From positions 558,001-622,000 of the forward strand of contig CAVSLA010000005.1 in NCBI GenBank assembly GCA_963728825.1: a DNA stretch of 64,000 bases, written 5' to 3'. Both the position numbers and the translations under genes were made by a program. The stretch is from CAVREM01 sp963728825 (GTDB lineage: Bacteria; Acidobacteriota; Vicinamibacteria; Vicinamibacterales; CAVVIG01). This document shows, in pieces, positions 18,604 to 29,960 of this stretch; the stretch's first letter is position 1; the number at the start of each line of letters is the position of its first letter. Under the pieces are notes generated by a model. It did no database searches, was not told the origin of the DNA, and saw only the letters and a list, made by a program, of their open reading frames with translations.

Positions 18604-19222
18604 ATGCGTCTCACGGCTGCCGTTCCACTCGGCGCACTGCTTCTGGTCTGTCTCGCGTCTCCGTCAGTCGCGCAAGATCGCCGCAGCTCGATTCAGGGCT
18701 TCGGCGGCCTCCGACTGGGCGGGTTCGCCTCCAACGACACGTCATTCGGCGGCGTGGTCACCTCGGAGCTGACGCCGAATATTCTCGCCGTCGGCGAAGG
18801 CGGCCGGATCGGCAACGTGCTGTCGCCGACGATCGGTCTGGCGCTCGGGTTCATCCCGGGTGACATCGGATTCGGGACCTCGGCGTGGTACGGTCAAGGC
18901 GGCGTCCGTCTGACCTCGTCAAGTTCCGCCGTCAAGCCGTACATCGAAACGCTGGCCGGCTTCGCCCGCCTGCAGACGCGGTTGACGGAGCTCGACGCCG
19001 GAACGGCCGATCTCGATCTCGAACGCCGCGCTGCAATTCCTCGACGGCACGTCGCCGATGGCCACGGTCGGCGCCGGGTTGACGTTCGGCGGCGGGCCGT
19101 TCGTCACCGACATCGGCTACCGCTATCGCCGCATCTTTTCGAACAACTTCGTCAACGCGCTGGCGTTTGGACAGCCGCTCGACGTCAACGAGGTCCGCCT
19201 CGGCGTCGGCGTCCGGTTCTGA
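18604..19222 (+). CDS. outer-membrane beta-barrel protein, frameshifted near 19000
   Basis: Begins at ATG 18604 with a signal peptide (MRLTAAVPLGALLLVCLASPSVAQ). Strands of alternating hydrophobic residues follow: GFGGLRLGGFASND, ILAVGEGGRIGNV, GGVRLTSSSSAVKPYIETLAGFARLQ. Just before 19007 the frame breaks. The +1 frame then continues sensibly as ISISNAALQFLDGT, VGAGLTFGGGPFVTDIGYRY and ends LGVGVRF, with the terminal Phe typical of outer-membrane barrels. Repaired length is about 205 residues. Family: porin-like OMP_b-brl type. No function assigned. Confidence 0.7.
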
Positions 19223-19243
19223 AAAGGGGACGGGGAGCTTTTT

Positions 19244-20300
19244 CTACTGGCTGGGCACGACCCGCAGGTTGGTCGGAGGCTGCGGCGCGCTGCTCGGGAT
19301 GAACCCGAGGCGGACGACTTCGAAGTCGTTCGCGGTCAGCGCGCGGAACGCGGGATTCAGCACCGAGTTGTTCCAGCGCGTGTCGTAGGTGCCGGTGATG
19401 TAGAGGTCGGAGCCGTTGTCGGCGACGATCAGACCATGACGCTGCATGGCGCGGTAGATCTTCTGAATCTCCGGAGTAAATCCCGACAGATCGCGGCTCG
19501 CCTTCAGCCGCAGCCGCGCGCCCATCGGCAGCGCGCCGGACGTCGAGCCGGCGCGATGTGAAGCCGGATAGACATAACCGTTGGTTGCGCGGACCGTCAC
19601 GCGGAAAGCGTGCCGGATTTCGCCCGCACCGAACACTTCGTCGTATCGAACGAGGCCGGGAAGAATCGCCAGCCCGGCCGCGTCGGCCGAGGTCCAACCC
19701 TCTGGTCGCCGCGCGTTCGAGTTCAGGTCGAAAAATGCCCCCGAGCCGGCGCGCCACTGTGCGCCGTCGAAGAACACGTTGAACAACTCATAGAGATGAC
19801 GGTTGTCGCGATCGACGATCAGCAGATGCCGATCGCTCGACGATCGCAGGTCCACGTTGCCGGGATCGCCGCCTTCCACCCAGTGCGGCTGCGTGATCGC
19901 CTCATCCGGGATCGGATAGAAGGGAAAGCTGACGCCGGTCGTGTGATTCACGCCGTCGCTCTCGCTCGAGTACCTGAAAGATCACCGAACGCTTCGGCGT
20001 CGAGCCGTCGACGACGACGTACGGCATCCCGTAGTTCTGCACGCTGCCGGGCGATACGTCACCGCCGAAATCCGGATGGAGCCGCCGCGTTCCGCCGTTG
20101 TTGATGAAGCTGATATAGCTGGCCGAATTGGGATCGAGCGGAGCGGTCGCGATGTCTGCGTTCCACCAGTTGGCGGCCGGAAACAGCGGCAGTGGTCCGG
20201 GCAACGGACCGCCCAGCGTGGCGGCAGCGAGCAGCACGCCCACGCCGCAGCCGAACGCCAGGCACACACTCAGGGCTGATTGTCGGACGAAGCGTCGCAC
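19244..20300 (-). CDS. secreted hypothetical protein, frameshifted at about 19973
   Basis: The first part starts at a probable GTG (20300) with a signal peptide (VRRFVRQSALSVCLAFGCGVGVLLAAATLGG). It continues as PLFPAANWWNADIATAPLDPNS, HPDFGGDVSPG and KRSVIFQ. One surplus base in the CC at 19973-19974 breaks the frame. The next frame continues YSSESDGVNHTTGVSFPFYPIPDEA, HLLIVDRDNRHLYELFNVF and IQKIYRAMQRHGLIVADNGSDLYITGTYD. The repaired protein is about 350 residues. The pattern resembles large secreted proteins of soil bacteria of unknown function. The C-terminus (PPTNLRVVPSQ) resembles the start of a fibronectin-type domain that is not present. Confidence 0.65.
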
Positions 20301-20404
20301 GCTGCCCGAGGCGCAACCTCCGCGCCAGCGGCAAGTGACTGATAATCGGCTTTTTCGTCGATCGGCTGTTTCAGATCTGAACAGCGGGTGGCAGATCTGT
20401 ACGG

Positions 20405-21175
20405 TTAGTGGGTCAGCGCGTAGATGATGTAGTTGATCCCCAGCTTGAAGGCCTCGTTGGCGGGGTCGATGGGAAAGAATCCGGTGCCGGCCATCTGCCA
20501 GTATTCGGCGAGGTTCGTGTTGTAGTTGGCGATCGCCATCAGCCGACGCGTCGGATCGTTGTCTTCGAACAGCCCGAAATACTGAGCCGGCAGACCGTAG
20601 AGATGGTGTGCGGCCGGGTGCGGAAACTCGGGCTCTTCCACCCGGAAGAAGGCGTTGAAGATCGTGTGGTGGCGATCGAGGCGCACCCATCGGGCGCCCG
20701 GCACGACGCGACGCGACTGCGCCTCGAAGTTGTCCCACTGAGCGAGCTCGAAGTCGTTGAAGATGATGAAGCCGCCTTTCTGCAGGTACTCGCGCAGCCG
20801 TTCGGCCTGCCGATCGGTCATCACCCAGAACCCCGGTTCCCACATCATCGCGATCGGATATCTGAAGAGCTGGGGATCGTCGAGCGACAGATTCAGGCTG
20901 CCGTCGTTCCGTGCGTCGATGAGCGTCAGGTCGTTCACCATCGCCATCAGGTTGCGCTCGGCCTGCGGAAACTCGTGCAGCCAGAAGTTGACGCCCGACC
21001 CGACCGGCGGCGCGGCGTACGTTCCCGTCGTCCAGCGCAGGCGCACGAAGGTGAACTGGCCGTCGTAGTCAGCCGATCGGCGGCCCCACTGCGCGAGCGC
21101 CGTCTGCGCCGCCACGGCGGAAACGAATGCACTGACGGTGATGACGATGAGCCAGCGGCACATGACGGTGGACAT
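20405..21175 (-). CDS. DUF4159 domain-containing secreted protein
   Basis: 256 residues from ATG 21175 (ATG 21163 is an alternative). Signal peptide: RWLIVITVSAFVSAVAAQTALAQ. The body has DYDGQFTFVRLRWTTG, NDLTLIDARNDGSLNLSLDDPQLFRYPIAMMWEPGFW, YLQKGGFIIFNDFE and DRHHTIFNAFFRVEE, the pattern of DUF4159 (a glutamine-amidotransferase-like fold often found in predicted gliding or envelope loci). No catalytic Cys is visible. Function unknown. Confidence 0.8.
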   Translation of the reverse strand: MSTVMCRWLIVITVSAFVSAVAAQTALAQWGRRSADYDGQFTFVRLRWTTGTYAAPPVGSGVNFWLHEFPQAERNLMAMVNDLTLIDARNDGSLNLSLDDPQLFRYPIAMMWEPGFWVMTDRQAERLREYLQKGGFIIFNDFELAQWDNFEAQSRRVVPGARWVRLDRHHTIFNAFFRVEEPEFPHPAAHHLYGLPAQYFGLFEDNDPTRRLMAIANYNTNLAEYWQMAGTGFFPIDPANEAFKLGINYIIYALTH

Positions 21176-21302
21176 GCATTCTACGTCCGGGGACGCGATG
21201 ATGTCCGCGTCTTCCTCCCATTCGGAGGACCCGACGATGCGGCCATAGACACAGCCCAACCGCGGACAAACACTGCTCGCCAACGTCGCCCGCGCCCATT
21301 TC

Positions 21303-21324
21303 GGCGGACCTAAAGAGGTCCGCC
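21303..21324. repeat. intergenic hairpin of the CTAC-ending family
   Basis: GGCGGACCT-aaag-AGGTCCGCC is a perfect 9-bp stem followed by CTACGG. The layout matches the hairpins near 2311-2386. It lies downstream of a minus-strand quinoprotein gene, a position compatible with termination. Confidence 0.55.
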
Positions 21325-21345
21325 CTACGGACGGCGGTGCGCCAA

Positions 21346-21376
21346 TTCTTGAATTCTTAATTCTTAATTCCTAATT
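21346..21376. repeat. AT-rich degenerate tandem repeat
   Basis: Units of the kind aattcttg, aattctta, attcttaa and ttcctaat give a period of about 8. Sequence is close to that at 16321-16370. It sits between the hairpin and the end of the quinoprotein gene. Confidence 0.6.
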
Positions 21377-21396
21377 ACGAGTTTCAAGCGAAGGCC

Positions 21397-23674
21397 CTAC
21401 CGTCCTTGCGACCGCAGAAATTCTGAGATCTGGCGCGCTTCGTCGTCGCTGAGCTCCCGCGCGGAGATCGGCGGCATCTGTCCGATGCCCTCGCGGATGA
21501 TCGCCATCACCTCGTTCGTGCTCTTCGTGAGCGGCACCAGCGCGGGGGCGAGGCCGCCGCGACCGTCCGGGCCGTGGCACGCGGCGCAGACGCGCGCAAA
21601 CGCCAGGTCGGCGCGCTGCGCGGCGACCTGAGCCGACGCCGCTGCTCGATGCACCGGTTGACGTCGGGGTGGATGCGCCTTTCAGGGCGAACGCTGCCAA
21701 CGTGCCCTCGGGCCCGGATCCTGTTGCGATGACGATGAACTGACGGCCGGCGCGGGTGCGGTAGGTCATCGGGTTACCGCTCGTTCGGAGCGGCGTCGAG
21801 ACGCGCGAGATTTCACGTCCGGTGGTCTTGTCAAACGCATAGAGGTAGGGATCGCCACCGCCGATCAACACCAGCCCGCTTCTGGTCACGATCGGTCCCG
21901 GATTCCCGGACGTCCCGAGCCGCTCGGGCAGAACCACGCCTTTGAGCAGCGGATGCTGGCGAATGGCCTGGCTGCCTTCGCCGAACGGCACCTTCCACGC
22001 GATCTCTCCCTTGATCAAGTCGATCGCCACCACGTGCGCGTAGGGCGGCTTGGTCAATGGGATGCCACCGAGCGTGTCGCCGCTGTAGCCGACCGTGTCG
22101 GGCGCTCGCTGTCCGCGCGCGGCGGCAGCTTGTGCCGGCGTGGGCGTCGCAGTGCCTTGAGGGCCGCGTGATGCAAACAGACCGTACTGGCCGCAGTAGT
22201 TGCCGTACTCCCAGGCGACGAACGGATCCTGACCATCGTTCTTGCAAACCGTGCTGACGTGATAGCTGTCGTTCGCCTTGACGTAAAGCCATCGCGTTTC
22301 GGGATCGAACGCGGCGCCTCCCCAGTTCGCCGCGCCCAGCTGCGAGGGTCGCTGAATCGTGCCCTTCAGGCTGGGCGGCGTGAAGAGCGGTCCCAGACGA
22401 AAACGTTTGAGCTGCTCTTCCGCGAGGCGTTTGATCTCCGGCGTCAGGTCATTGGCATCTTCGAGCGCGATGCCTTGGGGGACCAGCGGAGGCGGCTTGG
22501 TCGGAAACGGCTGCGTCGGATAGGGGCGTTCGCCGGGCACGTCGGTCGTGGTGTCCACAGGACGTTCTTCGATCGGCCAGATCGGCCGCCCCGTGACCCG
22601 ATCGAACACGTAGGTAAAGCCCTGCTTCGATACCTGTGCGACCACGTCGACGTTCTTCCCGTCAACGAGCGTCGTCGCCAGCGTCGGCGCCGATGCGAAG
22701 TCGTAGTCCCACAAACCATGGTGGACGCCCTGGAAGTGCCAGCGCCGTTGACCGGTGAGCGCATCGAGACACACGAGCGACTCCGCGAACAGGTTCGCGC
22801 CCGGCCGCCAGCCGCCCCAGTAGTCGCCGCTCGGCGTCGAAGTCGGCAGGTACAGCAGCCCGCGCTCGGCGTCGAGCGACATCGGCGCCCACACGTTCGC
22901 ATGGCCCGCGAACTTCCAGGAAGCGTCTCCCCACGTGTCCGCACCGAAGTCGCCGGCTGACTGCGGGATCGTGAAGAAGACCCAGGCCCTTCTCCCCGTG
23001 CGCACATCGAACGCTTGAACGGTGCCCGCAGGATCGCCGCGGTACTGGAGCCGGTCGGGGACGCCGGTGCCGATGATCACCAGATTGCGATAGACGACCG
23101 GCGGGGATGTCACCTGGGTGTGCAGGCGTGGCACGTCGCGCCCGAGGTTGACGTTCAAGGCGGCAGCGCCGCCGGCGGCGAAGCTCGCGACCGGTTTACC
23201 CGTCGCCGCATCGACCGCAAACAGTCGCTGGCGGCCAGCGATGAAGACGCGCGCTTCCCCGTTCTCGCCGCGCCAGAACGCCACACCGCGGCTGTTCAAT
23301 CCGGTGCCAACCAGCGGCGCTCCTTCTTCGTAGGTGCGCGGATCGAAGACCCACAGTTCGGCTCCGGTGTCGGCGTTGAGCGCGACGATTCGATGGAACG
23401 ACGTGCTGACGTACAGCACGTCGTCGATCATGATCGGCGTCGTTTCGAAGCCGCCCGGCCGCAGATTGTGCTCGGGCATCGGCCGATCCACCGTCTGCCA
23501 GGTCCAGGCGAGCTCGAGGTCGCGCACGTTGGCGGGCGTGATGTCCGCGGCGGTCGAGTACTTGGCGTGTCCGGCGTCGCCGCCGTAGTGCGGCCACTCC
23601 ACCGCCTGGTCGCGGTTCTGCGCACTCACGACAGCTGTGACCAGGGCGATGACGAGCGTGCACCATTTCTTCAC
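21397..23674 (-). CDS. PQQ-dependent dehydrogenase with C-terminal cytochrome c, frameshifted near 21650
   Basis: Signal peptide MKKWCTLVIALVTAVVSAQ, then a long quinoprotein propeller: EWPHYGGDAGHAKYST, VLYVSTSFHRIVALNADTG, GSGDYWGGWRPGANLFAESL-like and HHGLWDYDFASAP blades, QLGAANWGGAAFDPE, GGDPYLYAFDKTTGR, and FIVIATGSG. After FALKGASTPTSTG the written frame becomes Arg-rich and runs to 21371. The +1 frame gives a proper cytochrome c domain (FARVCAACHGPDGRGG, IREGIGQMPPISARELSDDEARQISEFLR, stop at 21397). The repaired enzyme of about 755 residues resembles membrane-associated glucose/alcohol quinoproteins with a haem tail. Electron acceptor and substrate unknown. Confidence 0.8.
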
Positions 23675-23715
23675 GGCACCCTCCAGCGGAAACGGCGGAC
23701 GTACCGGGATAGTAT

Positions 23716-23775
23716 TCGATAACCGATCTTCAATAGCGCGATTACCCGATCACTCGATTACCCGATCATCCCGAT
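23716..23775. repeat. degenerate tandem repeat with gattacccgatcactc-type units
   Basis: Repeated gat-based units (cgataaccgat, gcgattacccgat, cactcgattacccgat, catcccgat) fill the divergent gap between the quinoprotein and the oxidoreductase genes. The design parallels the AT-rich repeats elsewhere in the window. It may also contain the promoters of both genes; none is clear. Confidence 0.5.
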
Positions 23776-23783
23776 GGCCCCGT

Positions 23784-24764
23784 ATGAAGTGCATCCAGAT
23801 ACTCGAACCGGGCGGACCCGAGAACATGGTCTACGTTGACGTGCCGACGCCGGTGCCTGGTCCCGGTGAGGCGCTTGTTCGACTCGAGGCGAGCGGCGTC
23901 AATTTCCTCGACGTCTACTATCGATCGGGCCTTTACAAAACCGACCTGCCGCTGACGCTCGGCAACGAAGGGGCGGGGACGGTCCAATCGGTCGGTGCGG
24001 GCGTGAGCGAGATTCAAGTCGGCGATCGAGCCGCCTTCGCGATGGTCCGGGGATCGTACGCGGAATATGCGATCGTCCCGGCAGCGCAGCTCGTGAAAAT
24101 CCCCGACGGCATCAGCGTCCTCGACGCGGCGGCCGTGATGCTCCAGGGCATGACGGCGCATTACCTGACGCGCTCGACCTTCAAGCTGACAAAGGACGAC
24201 GCCTGTCTGATCCACGCGGCAGCCGGCGGAGCCGGGGGACTGCTCGTCCAGGCAGCGAAAATGTGCGGCGCCCGGGTCATCGGTACGGTGTCGACCGAGG
24301 ACAAGGCGGATGTCGCCCGCGCCTTCGGCGCCGACGAGACCATCCTGTACACGAAGGAGCCGTTCGACGAAGCGGTCAAGCGCCTGACCGACGGGCGCGG
24401 CGTGGACGTGGTCTACGATTCGGTCGGCCGCACGACGTTCGAGATGAGCCTGAACTGCCTGCGCCCGCGCGGCATGCTGGTCGTGTTCGGGCAATCCAGC
24501 GGACAGATCCCACCGTTCGACAGCCGGGTACTCGCCGCGAAAGGCTCGCTGTTTCTGACGCGAGCCGGCCTCTCTCATCACCTGCTGACCCGCGAGGAGC
24601 TGCTATGGCGGGCCGGCGACGTATTCGACTGGCTCACGACCCGACGCCTCCAATTGCGGATCGGCGGCCGCTATCCGCTGCGGGACGCGGCCGCGGCCCA
24701 TCGCGACCTCGAAAGCCGCCGGACCACCGGCAAGCTGGTGCTGGCGATCGGAGAATCCGCCTGA
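23784..24764 (+). CDS. zinc-independent NADPH:quinone reductase-like MDR oxidoreductase
   Basis: 326 residues from ATG 23784. GroES-like N-terminus: VDVPTPVPGPGEALVRLEASGVNFLDVYYRSGLY and LGNEGAGTVQSVGAGV. The Rossmann domain has the QOR-type nucleotide motif AAAGGAGGLLVQAAKMCGARVIGTVS and GVDVVYDSVGRTTFEMSLNCLRPRG. It has no zinc-ligand cysteines, as in quinone oxidoreductases. It would catalyse NADPH-dependent one- or two-electron reduction of quinones or enones in the cytoplasm. Neighbouring genes are periplasmic redox proteins, but a functional link is only positional. Confidence 0.88.
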   Translation: MKCIQILEPGGPENMVYVDVPTPVPGPGEALVRLEASGVNFLDVYYRSGLYKTDLPLTLGNEGAGTVQSVGAGVSEIQVGDRAAFAMVRGSYAEYAIVPAAQLVKIPDGISVLDAAAVMLQGMTAHYLTRSTFKLTKDDACLIHAAAGGAGGLLVQAAKMCGARVIGTVSTEDKADVARAFGADETILYTKEPFDEAVKRLTDGRGVDVVYDSVGRTTFEMSLNCLRPRGMLVVFGQSSGQIPPFDSRVLAAKGSLFLTRAGLSHHLLTREELLWRAGDVFDWLTTRRLQLRIGGRYPLRDAAAAHRDLESRRTTGKLVLAIGESA

Positions 24765-24780
24765 GGTGGTATCGTTCGCC

Positions 24781-25950
24781 ATGCGAAACGGGTCATTGCG
24801 CGCGCTGGGTCTCAAAACAGTCGGGTTGGCGCTTCTCGCGGCGGTGTTCTGCCTCCAAGCGCCTGTGTCCGTGACGTCGGCTCAAACCCCCGCCGGGGTC
24901 CCTCAATTCGAAGTGGATCCGTCGTGGCCGCCGAAGCTGCCGAACAACTGGGTGATGGGTGTGCCGACCTGGGTGGCGGTCGACCGGCGCGATCACGTGT
25001 GGGTGCTGCACCGGCCGCGGACGGCGCCCGCGGAACAGCGCGCGAACGCGGCGCCGGCGGTCATCGAGTTCGATCCGTCCGGCAAATTTGTTCAGGCCTG
25101 GGGCGGACCCGGCAACGGCTACGATTGGCCCGACACCGAGCACGGCATCTTCGTCGACGCCCGGGATCGCGTGTGGATCACCGGCATCAACCCATTCGCC
25201 GGCACGAACGTCTCGACGCGCGCCGACGACATGATCCTGAAATTCACCAGCAGCGGGAAGTTCATCCAGCAGATTGGCGGCCGCGATATCAGCGGCGGTA
25301 ACAAGGACACCAAGAACCCGCACCAATCGGCCGAGGTCTTCGTCTACGCCAAGACCAACGAAGCGTTCATCGCCGACGGCTACGGCAACCGCCGCGTCTG
25401 GGTGCTCGACGCCGACAGCGGGGCGTTCAAGCGCGCGTGGGGGGCGTTCGGCAAGCCGCCGCTCGATCCGCCGCCGCCGCCAGCTCGCGGCACGGGCGCC
25501 GCCGCCCCGCCGGCTGCGGCCCCAGCCGCCCCCGAAGGTCCCGGCCCCGACCAGTACGGCATCGTCCACGGGACGAAGGTGTCAAACGACGGGTTCGTCT
25601 ACGTCGCCGACCGTGGCAACCGTCGCATCCAGGTGTTCACGCTCGACGGTAAACATGTCACGCAGGGGTTCGTAAATCGCACGACCTCGAACAATTCGTG
25701 CGGCACCGTGGCGTTTTCCCCCGACGCGCAGCAGCGATTCATCTACTGCCCCGACTTCGCGAAGGGCGAGATCGTGATTCTGGACCGGAAGACGCTCGCG
25801 CCGGTCGGGGCCTTCGGCAGCCGCGGCGCCGGGCCCGGCCAGTTCCAGAACCTCCACACCATTGCCGTCGATTCGAAGGGCAACATCTACGGGCCGGAGG
25901 TTGCTCCCGGCAGCCGCCTCCAGAAGTTCGTCTACAAGGGCGCCAAGTGA
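24781..25950 (+). CDS. secreted NHL-repeat beta-propeller protein
   Basis: 389 residues from ATG 24781. Signal peptide to about residue 35 (SVTSAQ). NHL blades: WVAVDRRDHVWVLHRPR, HGIFVDARDRVWITGINPF, EAFIADGYGNRRVWVLDADSG, GFVYVADRGNRRIQVFTLDGKHV, HTIAVDSKGNIYGPEV and LQKFVYKGAK at the end. A Pro/Ala insert (PPLDPPPPPARGTG region) interrupts the propeller, as in the two propellers at the window start. It follows the quinone reductase by 16 bases and is probably co-transcribed. Its ending (GxEVxxxxLQKF) also matches the second propeller, so all three are homologues. Confidence 0.85.
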   Translation: MRNGSLRALGLKTVGLALLAAVFCLQAPVSVTSAQTPAGVPQFEVDPSWPPKLPNNWVMGVPTWVAVDRRDHVWVLHRPRTAPAEQRANAAPAVIEFDPSGKFVQAWGGPGNGYDWPDTEHGIFVDARDRVWITGINPFAGTNVSTRADDMILKFTSSGKFIQQIGGRDISGGNKDTKNPHQSAEVFVYAKTNEAFIADGYGNRRVWVLDADSGAFKRAWGAFGKPPLDPPPPPARGTGAAAPPAAAPAAPEGPGPDQYGIVHGTKVSNDGFVYVADRGNRRIQVFTLDGKHVTQGFVNRTTSNNSCGTVAFSPDAQQRFIYCPDFAKGEIVILDRKTLAPVGAFGSRGAGPGQFQNLHTIAVDSKGNIYGPEVAPGSRLQKFVYKGAK

Positions 25951-25969
25951 TGCCTGGTATCGTCGCAAG

Positions 25970-26929
25970 ATGAGCGTCTGGCAACGGTGGCTGCAACAGC
26001 CACAGCGGGTCTGGATTCGACGAGCGATCTTCCAGATTCATCTCTGGCTGGGTCTCGCGCTGGGCCTTTATGTCGTCGTGTTGAGCGTGACGGGGAGCGC
26101 ACTCGTCTATCGGCGTGAGCTGGTCGCGCTGTTCAGAACGCCGATCCCGTCGGTCGATCCATCAGCGCGCCGGCTGTCGGTCGAGGATCTGCGCGCGGCC
26201 GCCGTCCGTGCCTACCCGGACCACCAGATTACGAATGTCCGCGAGGCGATCACCCGCCGGACCGCGGTCGTTCATGTCACGGGCGAACGAAACGGCGAGG
26301 AACTGGAGCGTCTGTTCAACCCCTACACCGGCGAGGACCTGGGCGACGCGTTTACCCGCGGCGAACGCAGCGTCCTGTGGACCGTGCGGTTGCACGACGA
26401 TCTCCTCTACGGCACTGACGGCCGGTATTGGAACGGTGTGGCCAGCGCGCTGGTGACGATCTTGTGCCTGACGGGCGCCGTCGTCTGGTGGCCGGGCGTC
26501 AGTCGCTGGCGGCGCAGTCTGATCGTCAAGGCAAAGAGCGGGTGGCGCCGCTTCACATGGGATCTGCACAGCGTGATGGGCGCCTATCTGTTTTTCTTCA
26601 TTCTCATGTGGGGAGTGTCGGGGTTCTACATGGGCGTGCCGGGTCCATTCACGGCGTTTGTCGACTACGTGTCCGCTCCGGACCCGGACCTGCTCGGCGA
26701 GCGGCCCGGCGACCTGGCGCTGGCGTGGCTCAGCCGCCTACATTTCGGCCGCTGGGAAAGCGGGACGCTGAAGGCGCTGTGGGCGCTCGTCGGCCTCGTG
26801 CCCGCCGCGATGTTCATGACCGGCGCGATGATGTGGTGGAATCGGGTCGTGCGAAAGCGTCCGGCCCGCAACGTCGAGGGCGTGCCGGTGTCGACCGCGC
26901 CAGATCTCACGATCCGGCAAGACTCCTGA
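25970..26929 (+). CDS. PepSY-associated TM helix (PiuB-like) membrane protein
   Basis: 319 residues. First helix RAIFQIHLWLGLALGLYVVVLSVTGSALVYRREL is the PepSY_TM signature. A PepSY-like periplasmic domain follows (LRAAAVRAYPDHQITNVREA, FNPYTGEDLGD). Then come helix pairs with the second conserved histidine motif WDLHSVMGAYLFFFILMWGVSGFYMG, RLHFGRWESGTLKALWALVGLVPAAMFMTG and a final WWNRVVRK. Such proteins often act in siderophore or iron reduction or in quinone-linked electron transfer. Its 3' end overlaps the convergent cytochrome gene by 23 bases. Confidence 0.83.
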   Translation: MSVWQRWLQQPQRVWIRRAIFQIHLWLGLALGLYVVVLSVTGSALVYRRELVALFRTPIPSVDPSARRLSVEDLRAAAVRAYPDHQITNVREAITRRTAVVHVTGERNGEELERLFNPYTGEDLGDAFTRGERSVLWTVRLHDDLLYGTDGRYWNGVASALVTILCLTGAVVWWPGVSRWRRSLIVKAKSGWRRFTWDLHSVMGAYLFFFILMWGVSGFYMGVPGPFTAFVDYVSAPDPDLLGERPGDLALAWLSRLHFGRWESGTLKALWALVGLVPAAMFMTGAMMWWNRVVRKRPARNVEGVPVSTAPDLTIRQDS

Positions 26930-27323
26930 TGTAGTTGACCAGATTCCACATTTCGGTGTCGTTGATCCGTTCCGCGTAGCTCTCCATGTCCGCGGAGGTG
27001 CCGTCGCGGAGCACCGTGAAGATCTCGCCGTCGCTTCCGCCGAAATCCCACTTCGCATCCGTCAGATCGGCCGGCTGCCCGCCCGCACCAGCGCCGCCGC
27101 CGTCGCCTTTTCCCGCAGGCCCGTGGCACCGGACACACAATCGCGAATAGCTGCGACGGCCCGCGGCAACCGATTCGGCAGTGGACGGAACCGGGTTGCG
27201 GATCTTCGCCGCTTCGGCGTTCCCGCCTCGCTTCGGAGTGGTGGCGGTGATCGGTGTGCCTTGTGACGAGAGCGTGGCCGCGGCCATCAGCAGAGCCGCG
27301 CCGTACAGCAGCGACTGCTTCAC
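26907..27323 (-). CDS. secreted mono-haem cytochrome c
   Basis: 138 residues. Signal peptide (MKQSLLYGAALLMAAATLSSQG), one haem motif CVRCH (Cys63, Cys66, His67) in SRLCVRCHGPAGKGDG, and a distal region with methionine in SADMESYAERINDTEMWNLVNYIRSLA, the usual class I cytochrome c ending. Likely a periplasmic electron carrier. It is downstream of a ThDP-enzyme gene and a small hypothetical gene on the same strand. Confidence 0.88.
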   Translation of the reverse strand: MKQSLLYGAALLMAAATLSSQGTPITATTPKRGGNAEAAKIRNPVPSTAESVAAGRRSYSRLCVRCHGPAGKGDGGGAGAGGQPADLTDAKWDFGGSDGEIFTVLRDGTSADMESYAERINDTEMWNLVNYIRSLAGS

Positions 27324-27326
27324 GGG

Positions 27327-27820
27327 TTACTCCGGCGAAAGTCCAAATTCAGCCACCAGGTACTCCGGGTAGCTTTCCTGCAGCATCAGAAACAGATCGT
27401 TCACGAGATTGAGCAAGTGCCTCACGGCGTACGCCTCGTGGTGGCGCGCGACGCGAAACGTCAGCGTGAAGCTGCGGCTCCGGACGCCGCAGCCGGCCTG
27501 CACCTTGCGGGAATCGAGCCGTTTGTGCGCTGGCACCCGCCGGGTCGACCGGTCGCCGACGATCGCTCGAAGATCCGACGCGATCGAAGACCGCGGGTCA
27601 ACGTTCGGGAACAGGCTTCTGAACGACAACACGCGACGCGTCGCGTCGTAGCTGAGTGAGAAGGTCCGTCGCGCCAGCCACCTGAACGTGTACTCGCATC
27701 GGCCACGAATCGGCGTCGCGTTGAAGCCACGGAACACGCCGCGATCGGCGTAGCTCTGCAGCACCGCGCCTGCCGCGTCGAAGCGCCCGGATCGACGCGG
27801 GCGCGGAGACGGCTTGACGA

Positions 27821-27824
<4 letters not shown>
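27327..27824 (-). CDS. small hypothetical protein, coupled to the ThDP enzyme gene
   Basis: 165 residues. No ATG is available; the frame opens with TTG in a TTGA overlap with the preceding gene's stop, so translation by coupling is likely. No signal peptide or membrane segment. It is Arg-rich in the first half and ends NLVNDLFLMLQESYPEYLVAEFGLSPE. I do not recognise a family. Codon use looks like its neighbours, and the frame is intact and on the coding strand between two real genes. Confidence 0.5.
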
Positions 27825-29746
<1,922 letters not shown>

Positions 29747-29779
29747 ACTGCCTCCTGCGATGCGGGACAGCATACATGG

Positions 29780-29935
29780 AAATTCAGGGCTAAGGGCTCA
29801 GGGCTTAGGGCTCAATGGCTCAAGGGCGATTGACTCCCATCGACTGGCCGTGTAGCGTTCCTCCGACATTTTCAGCTTCTCAGTTCTTTAGTTCCTCAGG
29901 TCCTCAGCTCCTCAGGTCCTGAGGTCCTCAGTTTT
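29780..29935. repeat. two blocks of degenerate short tandem repeats
   Basis: Block one (about 29783-29830) iterates ggctaaggg/ggctcaggg-like units. Block two (about 29872-29935) iterates cagttctttagttcctc and caggtcctcagctc-like units of about 9 bases. Together they fill most of a divergent 210-bp gap. No ORF is supported, and the gap must also contain the promoters of both flanking genes. Confidence 0.55.
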
Positions 29936-29960
29936 CGCGGTGTCGGTAATGGAGGCGGAA

